NCBI RefSeq assembly: GCF_037975245.1
Contig: NC_092583.1
Coordinates: 899,764-963,763 of the forward strand
Direction of reading: 5' to 3'
Origin: Apostichopus japonicus
Lineage: Eukaryota > Echinodermata > Holothuroidea > Aspidochirotida > Stichopodidae
Length of the DNA: 64,000 nt
The position numbers were made by a program, and so were the translations under genes. The notes below the pieces were generated by a model that was given only the letters and a program-made list of their open reading frames with translations, was not told the origin of the DNA and made no database searches. This document shows, in pieces, positions 1-26,607 of the stretch. The number at the start of each line of letters is the position of its first letter. The stretch's first letter is position 1.

Positions 1-3000
1 TAAAGGCACGTATGACACAGAAAACAAACTACTTTAATTTGACCTTATTTCGAAGCAGGGGAATTAATCATGTTAAAAAACATGAAGAAAATATGAGTCA
101 TGAAATAAAATTGGAGTAAACATCTTTTAATCCTTCCTTAATGGAGTTATAAGAGTTATGTGAGTCACGGTAGTGTCCCAACACATGCCTAGTGACATGT
201 CGCAATTTCCTTTCAGACTTTCTTACTTAAGTTATTCATGGGAAGAACAATTCATATGTTTAGCTTATCATAGTGCACTATATACGGTAAAACATTTTAA
301 CAGAAAAGCGTTTATCTATAGTTTGCTTAAAAACATTTTTTTTTTCCTCGAAATTTTATTGATAACAACTTGCCTGTAGAAAACAACGTTTCACATCAGC
401 TACTGGGCACTGACCCAACTTGATTGATCGATACACATCACAACGTGTATTTGAATAATTTGGCAATGCACTTTAGTTAAGTAATTGCAAATAGAGTGCT
501 TATAGGTCAGCCCCAAACTGGTTAGGTTGTTCATAGTTGCAGCCTAACACAGGGTATCTTCATAGCAAAACATTCATTTGTGTAACCAATGAATTGTAAC
601 ACGTGTATAGCTCACGCTTATCATTACAAACAATCCCGTGTACTTGACACACTGCTAATACTATACTAGTATAGGGCCAGCATTGAAACTAACTTCTCAA
701 GGTAAATATATGACTGTTAATTGAACAGAAATGAATAGACTAACTGGTATTGATTCTTATCATTTCTGCCTTTGGATTAGTCTCGATTTTAGTCTCCAAT
801 TGAACATGACTCACTGAAGTAAGCTATACTGTTCCCCTTATCTTACGTCCGATCAGTATATAGTAAATCTATTGTATAACTTCCACTTACATCCGGAATA
901 CGAAATGTCAGGTCAATAGAGCCAGTGCTTACCGCTATACAGTTCATACAATAATAGGATATAATAGGATATTCCGTTTTCTCTTTCCGCTGCAAGTAAA
1001 ATAGACCTGGATTGGAATGAACACGTAATATGTTGCACGGAGGAATTGCCATAAACGGAAATATATATATTTATATAGAATATATAAACGTAGTTACGTC
1101 ATTATGACCCAAACATACAATCTCACAGAACAGGACGGAAGCATATATAGCCAAACGGGAAAATGACGAAAAACATAATGGAATTTTATTTTTGGAAGAT
1201 TTCAAAGACATTTCGACCTATGACAATAGGTTTGTTTATACCAAACGATGAGGCGCTAAATGCAGTCATAATTAATCATCATAGTTTCACAGACCTTGTC
1301 CATTATCTACAGTCTAAATGGACTGCACATACCTCTTCACTCCATGTAAGAAAGCTGATTGCAAACATCACCATCATCAAACACGTTGCCAGACACTGAG
1401 GTCATATCTGTTTTCACCACAAAGTTAACCTATTACAGATTGCTAGGATGTTTCAAACGTATACATACATACATACATTTCCTCAAGTTGTTCTTACTTT
1501 TCATCGTTTTCTCAGATATTGAGAAAGATTAAGTAATTCAATAAATAAAATTTAATGTAGTCAGGTTGGGAGTAAAATATGTTTAAATGTTTGGCTACAT
1601 GTGACCATTTGTTCGTAGATCTAGCATATTTCCAGCATATTGACTGGGCAACCATTATTCGGTGGTTGTAGTATTTTTGGCGCTAACTCTCAACGGTAAC
1701 AAAATAACCTACGCAACGCCCTGCATAGAAACCGAAAGTAAAGTGTGGGTTGAGTCCTGATATGTGAACAACAACACAGAAACCTTGGAACGCCAGAAGT
1801 TACAACATCCTGTTCAACAGTTGTAGGACTCTATAAGTTATGTCCGTTAGAGATCAAGTTAATGACATCAGTTTAAGTATAGGTGGAATGTCCCATCAAT
1901 TACCAGATGTTGAAATATTCGAACGGAAATTGTTGATTTTGACTTCCTACTGCAATACGTAGTCGTTGCTATGCGACTAAGCCCGTTTGTTTGTACAAAT
2001 AGGTGAAGTACTGGCGAACTGTCGTATCAAACCCTTTAGAAAGCAAACGGATATATGTCAGTGCCACGTTGTTTTGTGGTGTATTTGGAGCTTAAAAGCA
2101 CCCGTAACATTCAATGACATTGTTAATAACATTACAGGGATTTCCGCTATAAGGGGCGTGCGTATTATATTTTGCAATACCTTCATGTGACCGATACCTT
2201 GCAGTAAACATAAGTATGAAGTAGGCCTATTTGAAGTTCCCCTTAATACCAACTTTCACTTTCCTTTTACGTAATATCAATCACATGAGTGAGAGATGAC
2301 GATAACAAGATTGGCACTAATATGCATGGTTACAACTTTTGGAGGAGCTATCGTCTGCGCCTTTGTGAGGTTCACGTGCAATTATGTACCGCACATACCT
2401 CTGCTACACTAATACACATTGTCAAAGTATATATTATCTTGATCGAACGCTCATGGCCGGTGCCTATATAGTTACGCTATAGACCCATTCACTGTGTGAC
2501 TGATATGCATCCGCAACATTTAACTGTAATCAGAACTAACTCATATTGTAGCGGTTTAAATCAATAATATATTGAAAATGACAATTACACAACATAACAG
2601 TGAATTTCTTGTAATCTGCTCTGTCAAAATTAAAATACCATTAGGCTTTCATACAAATAGTGTAAATCGACAGTTAAACGGGTTTGATATTAGCAAATAA
2701 TGTCAAATGTGTGCACGCCAACATTATAGGGCATATTCTAGCTTATTTGAGGACTTTTTGAGGGTTTTATCAAGAGATAGACATTCATCATATGTATGTA
2801 ATCAGCATTAACCTTGACAACATGCTGAAATCATTTGGCGCCTTTTCAGTGTCATTTGTTTTATTCAAAATGTCAAAACAATATATGCAACAATAGCTTC
2901 CACATGGTTTTCTTTGAAATCACATGAAGGTTGACTTTTATAGGTAATTTTCTTTGATCATCTTTTTCATAACATATTTTGTTCATTTGTTTTTTTACTT

Positions 3001-3006
3001 CTTCAG
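1..3006. other. Non-coding stretch upstream of the PDZ gene
   Basis: I see no convincing exon, RNA gene or mobile element here. The open frames are short, AT-rich and resemble no protein family I know. The missing 5' exon or exons of the PDZ gene that begins at 3007 could lie here or beyond the left edge, but I could not identify one. There is a small CATA microsatellite near 1461-1480. Confidence 0.5.
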
Positions 3007-4232
3007 GAGATCAATTGTTATTCAGAAGACAAATGAAACATTCGGTTTTGAACTTCAAACTTACGCAATCCACCATAAAGGAAGGCGGGAATTGGAGCTA
3101 TGCACATACGTCTGTACGATACATCAAGACGGACCTGCTCATTTAGCAGGAATGCTACCTGGTAAGCTTAACTCACTTTATTATCCGTTCATGTAATACC
3201 CTTTAATTAATGAAGCCTTTTTAGTGTTTGGTCGACAATTGTACCAAATTGTAATTGTAAAAAACGTTCTTCACAAAATATTAATTAAAATTGAACAAAC
3301 TGAGATATCACTCTACTATATTTGTATATTTAAATATAAATACAATATATGTATATATATATATACATCGCTGTGTGTGATCAATGTTCATGACCTTAAT
3401 TTCTTCTTATTTTTGTTTACTAAAAGGTGACATAATTCTATCGGTGAACGGAATAAGCGTGGAGAAAGCGTCACATGAAACAATTGTTCATCTCATTAAG
3501 AGGTCAAGTGATGCCTTGAGATTGGTCGTTCTCTTCGAAGACTGTATCAGGAGAGTGGCGCTACACAAGCGGATGGTGCAATTAAGGGTAAGTTACAGTT
3601 TGGACCTTATATATATCCACCCTTTGGTCGTCAAAAATGATATTGCATTTGTTTTACTATGACAGTTATGATTATTAAAATACATAACGGGTTACGTCAG
3701 TTTTATTCAGATGGGGTATAAAGGTGAAGGGTGAGTTACACAAATTCATGTCCGGTTTGCTTTTATATTGTATTCATGACTGGTTTTCTTGGGAGGCAAA
3801 ATCGCGGTAAGAAAATGGGATGGGAAAATATCGCACGTTTGATCCACGTGATTATACCACGTGCCACGTAATACAGTACTCTTCTGCAGCATACAAAAAT
3901 ATTTCAGAAACAAAATTAACGTGATAATTAATCTTATTTATTTTCTTTTGCAGAGAAAGCTCTTCGACAAGAAATTAGCGTATCGAGCATTACTCGCCCA
4001 AGAAAAGCAAATATTGCTGGGATTCGGTGAGACGAAATTGGATTGTTCATCTTCGATACTCTCAGAGGATAGTGGGTTTGTTTCGACGACGGATCTATGC
4101 AGAGAACCGTCCTTCTTAAACAGCAAATCACAATCCATGATGTCTGTGACGTCAGTTTCATCGACAGGTTTTTGCATATCTGACGTTCCTGGTAATCAGA
4201 GCGTTGAACACATCGCATCCTTGAAAGTATAA
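3007..4232 (+). CDS. PDZ-domain scaffold, tamalin/CYTIP family, last three coding exons
   Basis: Three exons join in frame: 3007-3161, 3427-3587 and 3954-4232, each with AG acceptors and GTAAG-type donors and with matching phases (1, 0). They encode about 197 residues ending at a TAA. The first exon opens with a PDZ domain whose carboxylate-binding loop reads FGFELQTY, followed by a segment reading [22 protein letters not shown]. This closely matches the PDZ of vertebrate tamalin (GRASP) and cytohesin-interacting protein. The next exon continues into a helix ([20 protein letters not shown]) that matches the leucine-rich, coiled-coil-like region those proteins use to bind cytohesin Arf exchange factors. 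The serine-rich tail ends in SLKV. Family members scaffold receptors and cytohesins at membranes, which is known for the family and inferred here. The protein is much shorter than mammalian homologues (about 360-395 aa): the N-terminal exon is missing from view and the C-terminal tail is short. The family call is firm; the choice between tamalin and CYTIP is not possible. Confidence 0.85.
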
Positions 4233-6295
4233 TATATGCGATCTTATATATCAGCTAGTGAACACCATACCTCATTAACGGAACCGTCGGTGGTTGCTAT
4301 GTGTGTCGGTTTCCATGGTAGCGATATATCACCAAAATATGACAACAGATGTGTGCTCCGGTCAAATATAAAGATCATATCCTAATACTAGCCTCGAATG
4401 TTGAATACCCGCAGATATATATGTCCATCCGTGGGAGGACCATACCGGATAACAACAGGTTGCAAACCGCTACGGTTACCATCGAGTCGTATAACGTCAC
4501 AATTATCAGGTTATAAAAGCTTTCCATTTAATGGGTACCTGATGATAACATTTGAAACACATTTGTCATTAATTATGACGTGTATCGAGTTTTCAAAAAT
4601 TTTCCCTGATAACAGTAAAACCTTTTTTTTTTAAGGTAACTTTTTTATTTATGTTTTTATTCAATGAGCAGGATGCAGGCGCGGAAGACATGTGTATCAA
4701 TTTGGCATTTATCAAACTATGAGTTAGATTTTGCCTGTAACCAATAGAATCGGATTAATTTGTACACGTGATAGAAGAAAGAGAACAAATCAAGTCCAAT
4801 TATGCATATTTATCAAGTGCAAAAACGTCATTCGTAATTCTGTGAAGTCTCTTTTATTTTAATTCATTGATGTATTCAGTCCAGCAAAGGCTATTCATAT
4901 CTTATAGATGCGAATGAAATGTTAGATAGAAAGGCAAAACAACTTTACACGCTCCCCTCCTAACAAAGTGTACAATAAAAATACGTTTAGGTAATAAACC
5001 TAGTTAGATTTTGACATTTTTGATGAAACTTGTAGAAGACATATTTTGCTTTAACTTTTCAGCTTGAACAATTGGGTTCATCGTCGATTTTCAATTAAAT
5101 GTGATTGGTCGGTTTAAATTAGAGTTTTGATTCAAAATAATCACTGTTGCTATTCTCCCCAAAATATAGTTATTATTATAAAACTAACCTCAATCGTATA
5201 TAGTCGACCTTTAAACAATAAATCAAACAATAGGCTACACAATGGAATAGATCAGTTGTAAGTGACATTTGTTCCTTTGAGCTCTTCGCAAAATAATGAC
5301 TAATATTGAAAACAAAAGTATTTCGGGGGCAAATTTGTGATATTCTTTGGCAATTTAAATCGATACGTTGACCCTAAAGTCTGTAATGTAAAATTTAAAC
5401 CTGTGAACTAAATGAATATATAGAAATACAAATAACACGATTTATATTAGATAAAGAGGCACTTTTGCACAGTTTAATCACATTTCATATAGTCATGACT
5501 ACTACGTCAATTTCAGAAAAGTATTTACCTGCCTTGATAAATTATTAACATTAATAATTATGTTTGAAATAATTTGTATGAACGGAAGGTATCTGTCAGT
5601 TTATAGCAGTCGAAGTAACAAAGAAGACAGATTTGTTGTATATGAAACAAAATCTTTTACCGTGTGAAAATAAGCCACGGAGCTCTTCATTTACCAACTA
5701 TTGCCCTGTTCCTGGCAGGTGCATTGCTTGGACAAGTGACCACTTCCGCTTTTAGAAACGTAGTCAAGTCGCTTCTGGTGCAACGTCACTTCCTCATCTT
5801 GTTAAAAGTGCTTCTAGTTCACTAGTTAGGGTTAGCTAGGATTTTTCACAGCGTAACGATAATGGTATCATTAAGAAGACAAAAATGTATTCAATTTATT
5901 AATATATATATCACGTTAGGCTTCAGGATAGGATATATGAGCAGCCTTTGATATATGATTCTTTGCACGTATTTAAATGTAAGTTATTTTTGATCACGGT
6001 AACTATAAGGTCATATATGTGATTCCTAAGGTTCAATGCAATGCTGACTGTTTATGACTGCTCGTTCCTACTGCCTGGTTATGGTAGAATATATATATAT
6101 TGAAGTTAAAAGAATAACTTGAAAATTCATGTAAATATTAGTTGTATAAAAGAAATTAGATTAAATAATAAAGAAACTGAAAATCAACTCAAATTTATTA
6201 CTTGTATGGTTTTATTTCCTTATGGAGTTTACAAGTTGTATTGCTTACGTGCATCAAGGGTGACAGGGCGAGGTGAGGGGTTGAGGGGGTGGGGG
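4233..6295. other. Intergenic, no recognised element
   Basis: This follows the PDZ gene stop and must include its 3' UTR. An AATAAA-type hexamer occurs near 4973-4978, and a weaker AATATA variant lies much closer, near 4368. I see no other gene, RNA or bounded transposon. The sequence is unique-looking and AT-rich. Confidence 0.4.
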
Positions 6296-7232
6296 CAGGG
6301 ACGTCGCTAGAGGGGGAGGTGGGGGTGGAGGTGTCTCCCCCCCAGACTTGGTAAAACTGACGATATGTGGAAAATTGTAGTGCGACAGTCGCAATTTCCG
6401 ACTGTCGCACTCTAGTTTTTCTAGGCCTATTCATATATTCCTGTGATCGTGAATGACCTAAAAATGGAAAAATTTCGGTCAATAAGACCTTTAAACAGTC
6501 ACATTTACCACGTTTTCTTTGCCACTTTGAGAAATTGTATCTCGCGATCCTTATACTCCACCATACAAAACTTCGTATGATTTTGAATACTCAAAAAATG
6601 TGCCTAATAGAACTATACCGTCATAGGCGTAGGAGCCCAATTTGATTTGGGTGGGGGGGGGGGGGGGCTGTAACGACTTGCCCGAAAAATATAACCATAA
6701 TTTTGGGCGGGCTCCGCTCGCGTTCCACATGTCAATGTGCATGTCGTATAGGCATGCATCGGTTTTAACATCGCATGTCAATAACATACAATCATTTTCC
6801 GTGTTATTACCCTTGGTTATAATTATTCGGGAAGTCGTTAGAATATTAATGGTAATAATAATATAAGTTTAACCATTGAAAAACACATTTCAAACTATCT
6901 TTCTTTCGGTGTGTGCCCGAAAAGTTATCAGCATATTGCCCAAATTTTATTTGGTAAATATTTGGTTTGGGTGAGGGGGATGGGGAGGGGGTGGGCTAAA
7001 AAGTTTGTGAAGTGAGTGCCAGTGGGTACAAATGTATCGAAAAAAAGTTCGGAACAAAAGTGCAGTTGCGAAAGATGGGGTGTCTGATTGACACTGACGG
7101 TATCGTTGACGAGTAGCGCGGGGGGGGGGGGGGGTACAAGACAGTAGTCGGAATTTTCTGGCTTCAAATCCCATCCAGTTGGATTTTCAGCCACTTGACC
7201 CCCCCAATCATCAGGCCTTAGCTACGTCCCTG
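6296..7232. mobile_element. Non-autonomous hAT-like DNA transposon
   Basis: The left end reads CAGGGACGTCGCTAG and the right end, read in reverse, CAGGGACGTAGCTAA, giving imperfect terminal inverted repeats of the CAGGG(A/G)CGTAGC type seen in many hAT elements. Flanks share GTGGGGG on both sides (6289-6295 and 7233-7239), consistent with a target duplication, although the flanking DNA is G-rich and weakens this. The interior of about 0.9 kb has no transposase, several G-runs (6653-6667, 7120-7134) and a GGGCGGGCTCCGCTCGCG patch that resembles other elements in this window. Confidence 0.55.
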
Positions 7233-8239
7233 GTGGGGGAGGGTTAGGTAATGTGGGTGGACATAAATTGGATGGAATCCTCGTATGGTATACCAATATA
7301 CGTATATACAGGTTTCTTAATACCACAGTCCTTATTACCATGAACATGGATACCAATTAAAAGACGAAGAAAATCCTTTATTTTATTATTATTATTATTA
7401 TTATGATTGGTTGGGGTCAAATTGAGCTTATCCTATAAATATCCAAAAGTAGTAATATGAATGTGAACACAAAACACGGCGTGAATACGATATGGACGTA
7501 TTAAACTATTCCTCGATATTTTTCAGGGTGGTATATTGATACTCGAGGTTATTTTCGGGCTGAAGTATACCTCGCGCGCATTTGATGTTGATCAAACAAT
7601 AATTCTCACATCCATGCATATAATCGCAGCAAAGCAGAAACCTGAAAGCAGAAACCGCCGCCACCACTGCATAAATAATGTCCGTTTGGCGAGCAGTACA
7701 TGTTACCGAATAACGAGTCCATTAACGGAAGTCGTTCTGCTGCAGTAAAGACTGCCGCATGTTTAAGATTTACGTTATTTTCCTTATTTGACAATTGCCG
7801 CATTGCCGCCTTATTAGTTTTTTTCCCTATTCTTGGTCATTATGTGGCTGTAAATATTGCCGCATAATGACTACGAATTTTCGTGAAGTCATTATGCACA
7901 GTAAAAGCTGCATAATAAAGACAATGTTATATTTGTCCGAAATGGCAACCTTTCTGTGACAGCTGACAGACTGCCCTTATAAAAGTCAAGCCTTGGTCAT
8001 TATGCTGCGTAAAACGAACCTCACATAATGACTTGTAATTGTTTTTTTTTTTATTATTTGATACCAAATTTACTACCCTAGAAGGATTAAAAGCTGCACA
8101 TAACTGAACAATGTCCGTTTTGGCGTTCCATTGATATATTTTAAGGGGGGGGGGGGGGAGCGTGGATTGCAACGCCGCCAATGACTGCAACGCGGATGGC
8201 AAATTCAGTAATTACTATTACGGTTAGATTCGTCTAACA
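7233..8239. other. Intergenic with short ATT microsatellite and poly-G run
   Basis: No gene is seen. The stretch holds a short ATT repeat near 7383-7404, recurring 'CATTATG...CATAATG' motifs between 7840 and 8040, and a run of about 14 G at 8145-8158. Confidence 0.4.
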
Positions 8240-10061
8240 CATTGGTTCTCAAAGTGGTCCCTACCGCAGCCCCGCCCACCCGGGGGCGCTAGGAACTTTC
8301 AGGGGCGCTACAGAATCCTCGGCGATAGGGGGCGCTGGCATTAATTTGTGGGGAGGGCATGCATGCACTGGCGAGCTACAATGCTTGTTAGATATTTCTG
8401 AATTTCTTTGCAGAAACAAGAATTGCTTGAACTTCGTTGATCTAGTTTCGTCGTCGACTGCCGATGCAATATGAGTTTTGCATGTTAATTATATAGCATG
8501 CACTTAGTTTCCCCACATCGGTTTTTACAAATTCTCCTATTCGAGAAGTCTTAAAAGTGTCAACAATGAATGTTATTGTTATGTTAAACTAATTGTAAAA
8601 AAAAACACTCGACGTTTTCCCCGGGTATCAAACCAAACATGACATTTTAAATTTCTATAATAACAAAATAGACTCGATTTATCAGTGTCAGCTTAGAAAA
8701 GTATGATGTTTTATTACGTTTTCGTGGAAATCGGTCTGTGAATTGTTGACCAATTCTCAGAGACTTCCCGACATTAACATTATCCGGCTGACAATGACAC
8801 TTCAATATTTGTTAGCAAACATGAACTCTATCAGACTGTATCTCCATTTGAAATTTCCATACATATATAAAACTTCATTCCAGTACATACTTCAGACATT
8901 CAGTAAATAATATTGGTTCAACAATTGTAACTTTCTGTTTCTAGGCTACCCTTTTTTTTTAAATTTGGGTTCTTTCCTTATGAAACTACAAAAATGTCTT
9001 CGCGCGCTGCTTGTCCTCTTTCGTCCATACTCGCTGGCACCTTTCTCAATTTTCACCATTAAACTAAGCTAATGGGGGGGGGGGGGGGTACCCCATAGTC
9101 TGTAACTTGGAGTTAGAAGAATTCATATCAAAATGCCCTGATCTGTTCTTGTGAAAAACAAGAATGAATATATCAAACAAACCATTCCATTTTTTGCGCG
9201 CTTTTCGTGCGCTATGAACGATTCTGGCTCCATTAATGTTCATCGATTTTCCATTCCCGCAAACCAGGCGGGTGGTGCTGGGACGGGTGGTGCTGGGACG
9301 GGTGGTGCTGGGAGGGGTGGTGCTGGGAGGGGTGGTGCTGGGACGGGTGGTGCTGGGAGGGGTGGTGCTGGGACGGGTGGTGCTGGGACGGGTGGTGCTG
9401 GGAGGGGTGGTGCTGGGAGGGATGGTGCTGGGACGGGTGGTGCTGGGACGGGTGGTGCTGGGAGGGGTGGTGCTGGGACGGGTGGTGCTGGGACGGGTGG
9501 TGCTGGGAGGGGTGGTGCTGGGACGGGTGGTGCTGGGACGGGTGGTGCTGGGAGGGGTGGTGCTGGGACGGGTGGTGCTGGGACGGGTGGTGCTGGGACG
9601 GGTGGTGCTGGGACGGGTGGTGCTGGGACGGGTGGTGTAACGTAACCGACAACAACCACATTATGTTCCTCTGTAACATATACCAATACCAAACCGAATT
9701 CCAACAACCTTTCTTCAAATTACGTTTTGTAGCACCATATTGCATCTGAAGGCAGTAAAATATTCAAATATTCCCCAAAGGGGGAGGGCCTACCCCTTTT
9801 GACCCCTCCCCCACGACACAAACAAGCTCACACTTCGCCAGCTCTCCCAAATGCAAAAGTACCTTCCTGCGTCTATGTCAATTTCGTGAATACTGGTCGG
9901 TTGGAAAATGATGAACCAGCAGATATTGTTTTGGTTCCCCTCCCCCACTTTCCAAACCCTGATGCCGTCCCTGTCACGAGGTTGGTGGGGAGGGTAGCGC
10001 TGGGCCGGTCCAATAGGGCAAAAGGGGGCGGTAGATCCAAAAAGTTTGAGAACCACAGCTG
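8240..10061. mobile_element. hAT (Charlie-like ends) element carrying a GC-rich minisatellite
   Basis: The left end reads CATTGGTTCTCAAAGTGG and the right end in reverse CAGCTGTGGTTCTCAAAC, the TGGTTCTCAAA signature typical of Charlie-type hAT ends. The left end lacks about three bases. Flanking octamers are GTCTAACA (8232-8239) and GTCAAACA (10062-10069), a 7 of 8 match to an 8-bp target duplication. I see no intact transposase, so it is non-autonomous or degraded. The interior has a G-run at 9075-9088 and the 15-bp minisatellite at 9265-9640. The right end lies only about 220 bp upstream of the monooxygenase start codon. Confidence 0.55.
9265..9640. repeat. 15-bp minisatellite, about 25 units
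   Basis: The unit is GGTGGTGCTGGGACG with a common variant ending GGAGG, and one unit starts GAT. All frames stay open because 15 is a multiple of three, so long Gly/Ala, Val/Leu or Pro-rich reading frames on both strands are artefacts of the repeat and not genes. The C and G variants alternate in a partly regular C-C-G pattern, giving a 45-bp higher-order period near 9436-9590. Confidence 0.9.
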
Positions 10062-10221
10062 GTCAAACACAACCACATACGTTGCACTCATACCCGAAGC
10101 CAAAGGGAATTAATCAGATCACAAGTCCGGAGTTGATGCATACTAAGTTCTTCATTATCTTTCAACGGGGAAACAGTTCATACTGTAGTTTTGATTCACA
10201 GATGTTAATGTTAATTAGTGT

Positions 10222-10228
10222 TATATAA
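10222..10228 (+). promoter_or_regulatory. Possible TATA box of the monooxygenase gene
   Basis: TATATAA lies about 55 bp before the ATG at 10280, so a start site near 10250 would give a short leader. Alternatively the GCGCAG at about 10233-10238 could be the acceptor of a 5' UTR intron. Sequence-only guess. Confidence 0.3.
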
Positions 10229-10279
10229 CTTTGCGCAGACAAAGCTTGTTCGGTGTTTGGATTTTGGAGAATACCAAAC

Positions 10280-22078
<11,799 letters not shown>

Positions 22079-22252
22079 TTAATCGCTTAATCCTCTTCAA
22101 GGTATATGTTAGTGAAAACGTTTATATACTATACATTAGCGAGTTTGCGAGCTTACATATGTTATATGTACACTGGCCATTCCGCGTATTGTTACTGGTC
22201 TTACTTCTTTTCAATATTTCTTCATCGATCTAGTTCTAAAACGTTTGTGTAA

Positions 22253-22258
22253 AATAAA
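22253..22258 (+). terminator. Candidate poly(A) signal of FMO gene
   Basis: AATAAA about 175 bp after the stop codon, the first clear hexamer downstream of exon 7. Confidence 0.5.
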
Positions 22259-24508
<2,250 letters not shown>

Positions 24509-24749
24509 AACGATATTGGTTTTAGGCCACTGCATATCTGGCAATATTACAAAATATGAAAGTTTATATTGTCCATCAGTTAAGTTCGTCAAGTGTATTA
24601 AAGTCCAGACATTGGACAATAAACAAGAATCATCCTACTGGAAAAATTGTAAAAGAGCACTATGTTTGTCTTTCTGATATATTATGTAAAAAAACATGTA
24701 AAAGAATTCAAACAGGAAACAAAATCTGCTGATTATGATATCATATGAT

Positions 24750-26607
24750 CAGGGGCGTAGCCAGTATGTAGCACTGTAGGTCCGCGCCTACATTTTTTTT
24801 GGCCAAGTTATCTTTTTTTTAAAAACACCCATAATTCAAATCGATAAGCTTGCTGGACGAGTTTAAGAGTCTATAGACAGGAAAAACAATTGAAATGAAC
24901 GTAGCAAGAATATGGCTAAATTACTGAGGTGACCTATTCTTCTGTCATCTAGGGTATTTCTATCGCGTGCCGTTTCATTCAACACTCTACCCGCCGAAAA
25001 AGACTAGGATCCGATCTTGTCAGTTTTTTAACATGTAGTTAAGAACCCGTTTACGCAGATAATATTTCAGTTGAGAAAACAGTTGAGAAATTTGCATCAG
25101 ATTGCAATCGTCGGGTACCTCTCGCCTTCTCTTATTAGGCTAACTTAAACATTTAATAGCTACAGTTGTATCAAAGACAATTACTGGCTATAGTTATATC
25201 AAAGACATTTCAGGCCTATCTTTGTATCCATAAGTATCAGAAGTTGAAACGTAAGACTACTCTGTACATGCACTGGCGGATCCAGGGCCTTTGTTTGGGA
25301 GGGGCCAAAGTGGCATTAGAGTGATATGGGGGAGGGGTCTAAGGGGAGGGGGTGCCCCCCTCCCCTTTGGAAAATTTTCTATTGCTGAATGCCCTCAGAT
25401 GCAATTTGGTGCGACAAAAGTGTACAATGGTGCAATAGTACAATTTACTTCTAAAAAAAATGTTTCACAGGTGTAATTTTCTAAAATATTTATAAAACAA
25501 TGTTGGGATCATCTTTCTCAAGAAATTTTATTTCTCATAGGTTATAAATTTCTTACAACCAGCCTGTGACTGCAAAATGGTGTTAAACTGTAAATCCTCA
25601 TGCTCATACATTTACATAGCTCCCAACACTTGAGAAGGCAAATGCTGGTCCATGCCACGAATCGCCGTCCTGGGGGAGGGGTATAAGGGGAGGGGGTGTC
25701 CCCCTCCCCTTTTGAATCTTTTTGGAATCCTGGTGATGCCTACATGTAAAATGGTGGCACTTTGAAAGGCTTTTGTCACCCAAAATTTTCTGAGAAATAT
25801 GCTTTTTTGTGTGTAACATCAATAAATTGAATAGTAGGTGATAATTCATTCTTTCCCGTGGCATGAAAATGTTCGCTGCTCGGCCCAATGAAAAGAATTA
25901 TAGGCTAATTTGAGGTTCAAATGATGCTGTAAAGGAGGTTTTATACTCTATTATGCTAAATGCTAAAGAAATGATGGTTGCTAAGTCAAAATTTGATGCA
26001 AATTTTTTTATGTATACTTGGCAATTACAATGCGGTTTTTTCGGACGCTTGTGCAGGTCAGCGGGTTTGGGTGTTAGAATGCGGGTCTAATTCCCGCGAA
26101 TTGCGGGTCAGTTGGGAGCTCTGCATTTAATTTTAAACCAGAAAACGAAAAGGTTTAGACTAGTCTACCACTGCTATTCCTCTCGATTTGTTTTAATTTC
26201 CAATCATATGATTTAGCGGATGTTCGGAAACATTTTTTGGCTCACCTTTGGGGGGGGCAATGGCCCCCCTTGCCCCCCCCTTGGATCCGCCAGTGTGTAC
26301 ATGTACCTTGCTAATTTTAAATACATTATGTAGTATTGAATTACGTACTATTTTAAATTAACTCATTTGTTTTTTGGGTTTAAAAGTGATATTGAATGAG
26401 GTGTCTCAAGATAGCAAGAGGCCAGGGAACCAGAATGAACACTCGGGAAGGGCCGTTTCCGGGGGTTTGTAAAACCAAAAACTTTCTTGTACGCTCCGCG
26501 CCAACCGATGGTGGAGCTCCGCTCAGATAGTCGTGCCTACAACTTTGAAAATCCATATCATCGCAAAAAGTGCTCCCCCCCCTTTCAAATTCCTGGCTAC
26601 GTCGCTG
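24750..26607. mobile_element. Probable hAT-type ends around a nested element
   Basis: CAGGGGCGTAGCCAG at 24750 and, reversed, CAGCGACGTAGCCAG ending at 26607 match at 13 of 15 bases and look like hAT termini, but the flanking octamers differ (CATATGAT and CTACAGGG), so they may belong to two different copies. The part at 26486-26560 (TACGCTCCGCGCCAACC... GCTCCGCTCAGATAGT) matches the interior of the element at 45199-45659. The clean element 25271-26295 sits inside. Confidence 0.4.
25271..26295. mobile_element. Non-autonomous hAT transposon with perfect 8-bp target duplication
   Basis: Both ends read CACTGGCGGATCC as inverted repeats. They are flanked on both sides by TGTACATG (25263-25270 and 26296-26303), a perfect 8-bp target duplication as expected for hAT insertion. 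The 1025-bp interior has no transposase. It contains two copies of a G-rich/C-rich hairpin motif (GGGGAGGGGGTGCCCCCCTC near 25342 and a similar one near 25689). Confidence 0.85.

Noticed and set aside
9151..9745. Long Gly-rich, Val/Leu and Pro/His-rich open frames on both strands
   Set aside because: They are produced by a 15-bp tandem repeat whose length is a multiple of three. No signal peptide, splice or start evidence supports a protein.
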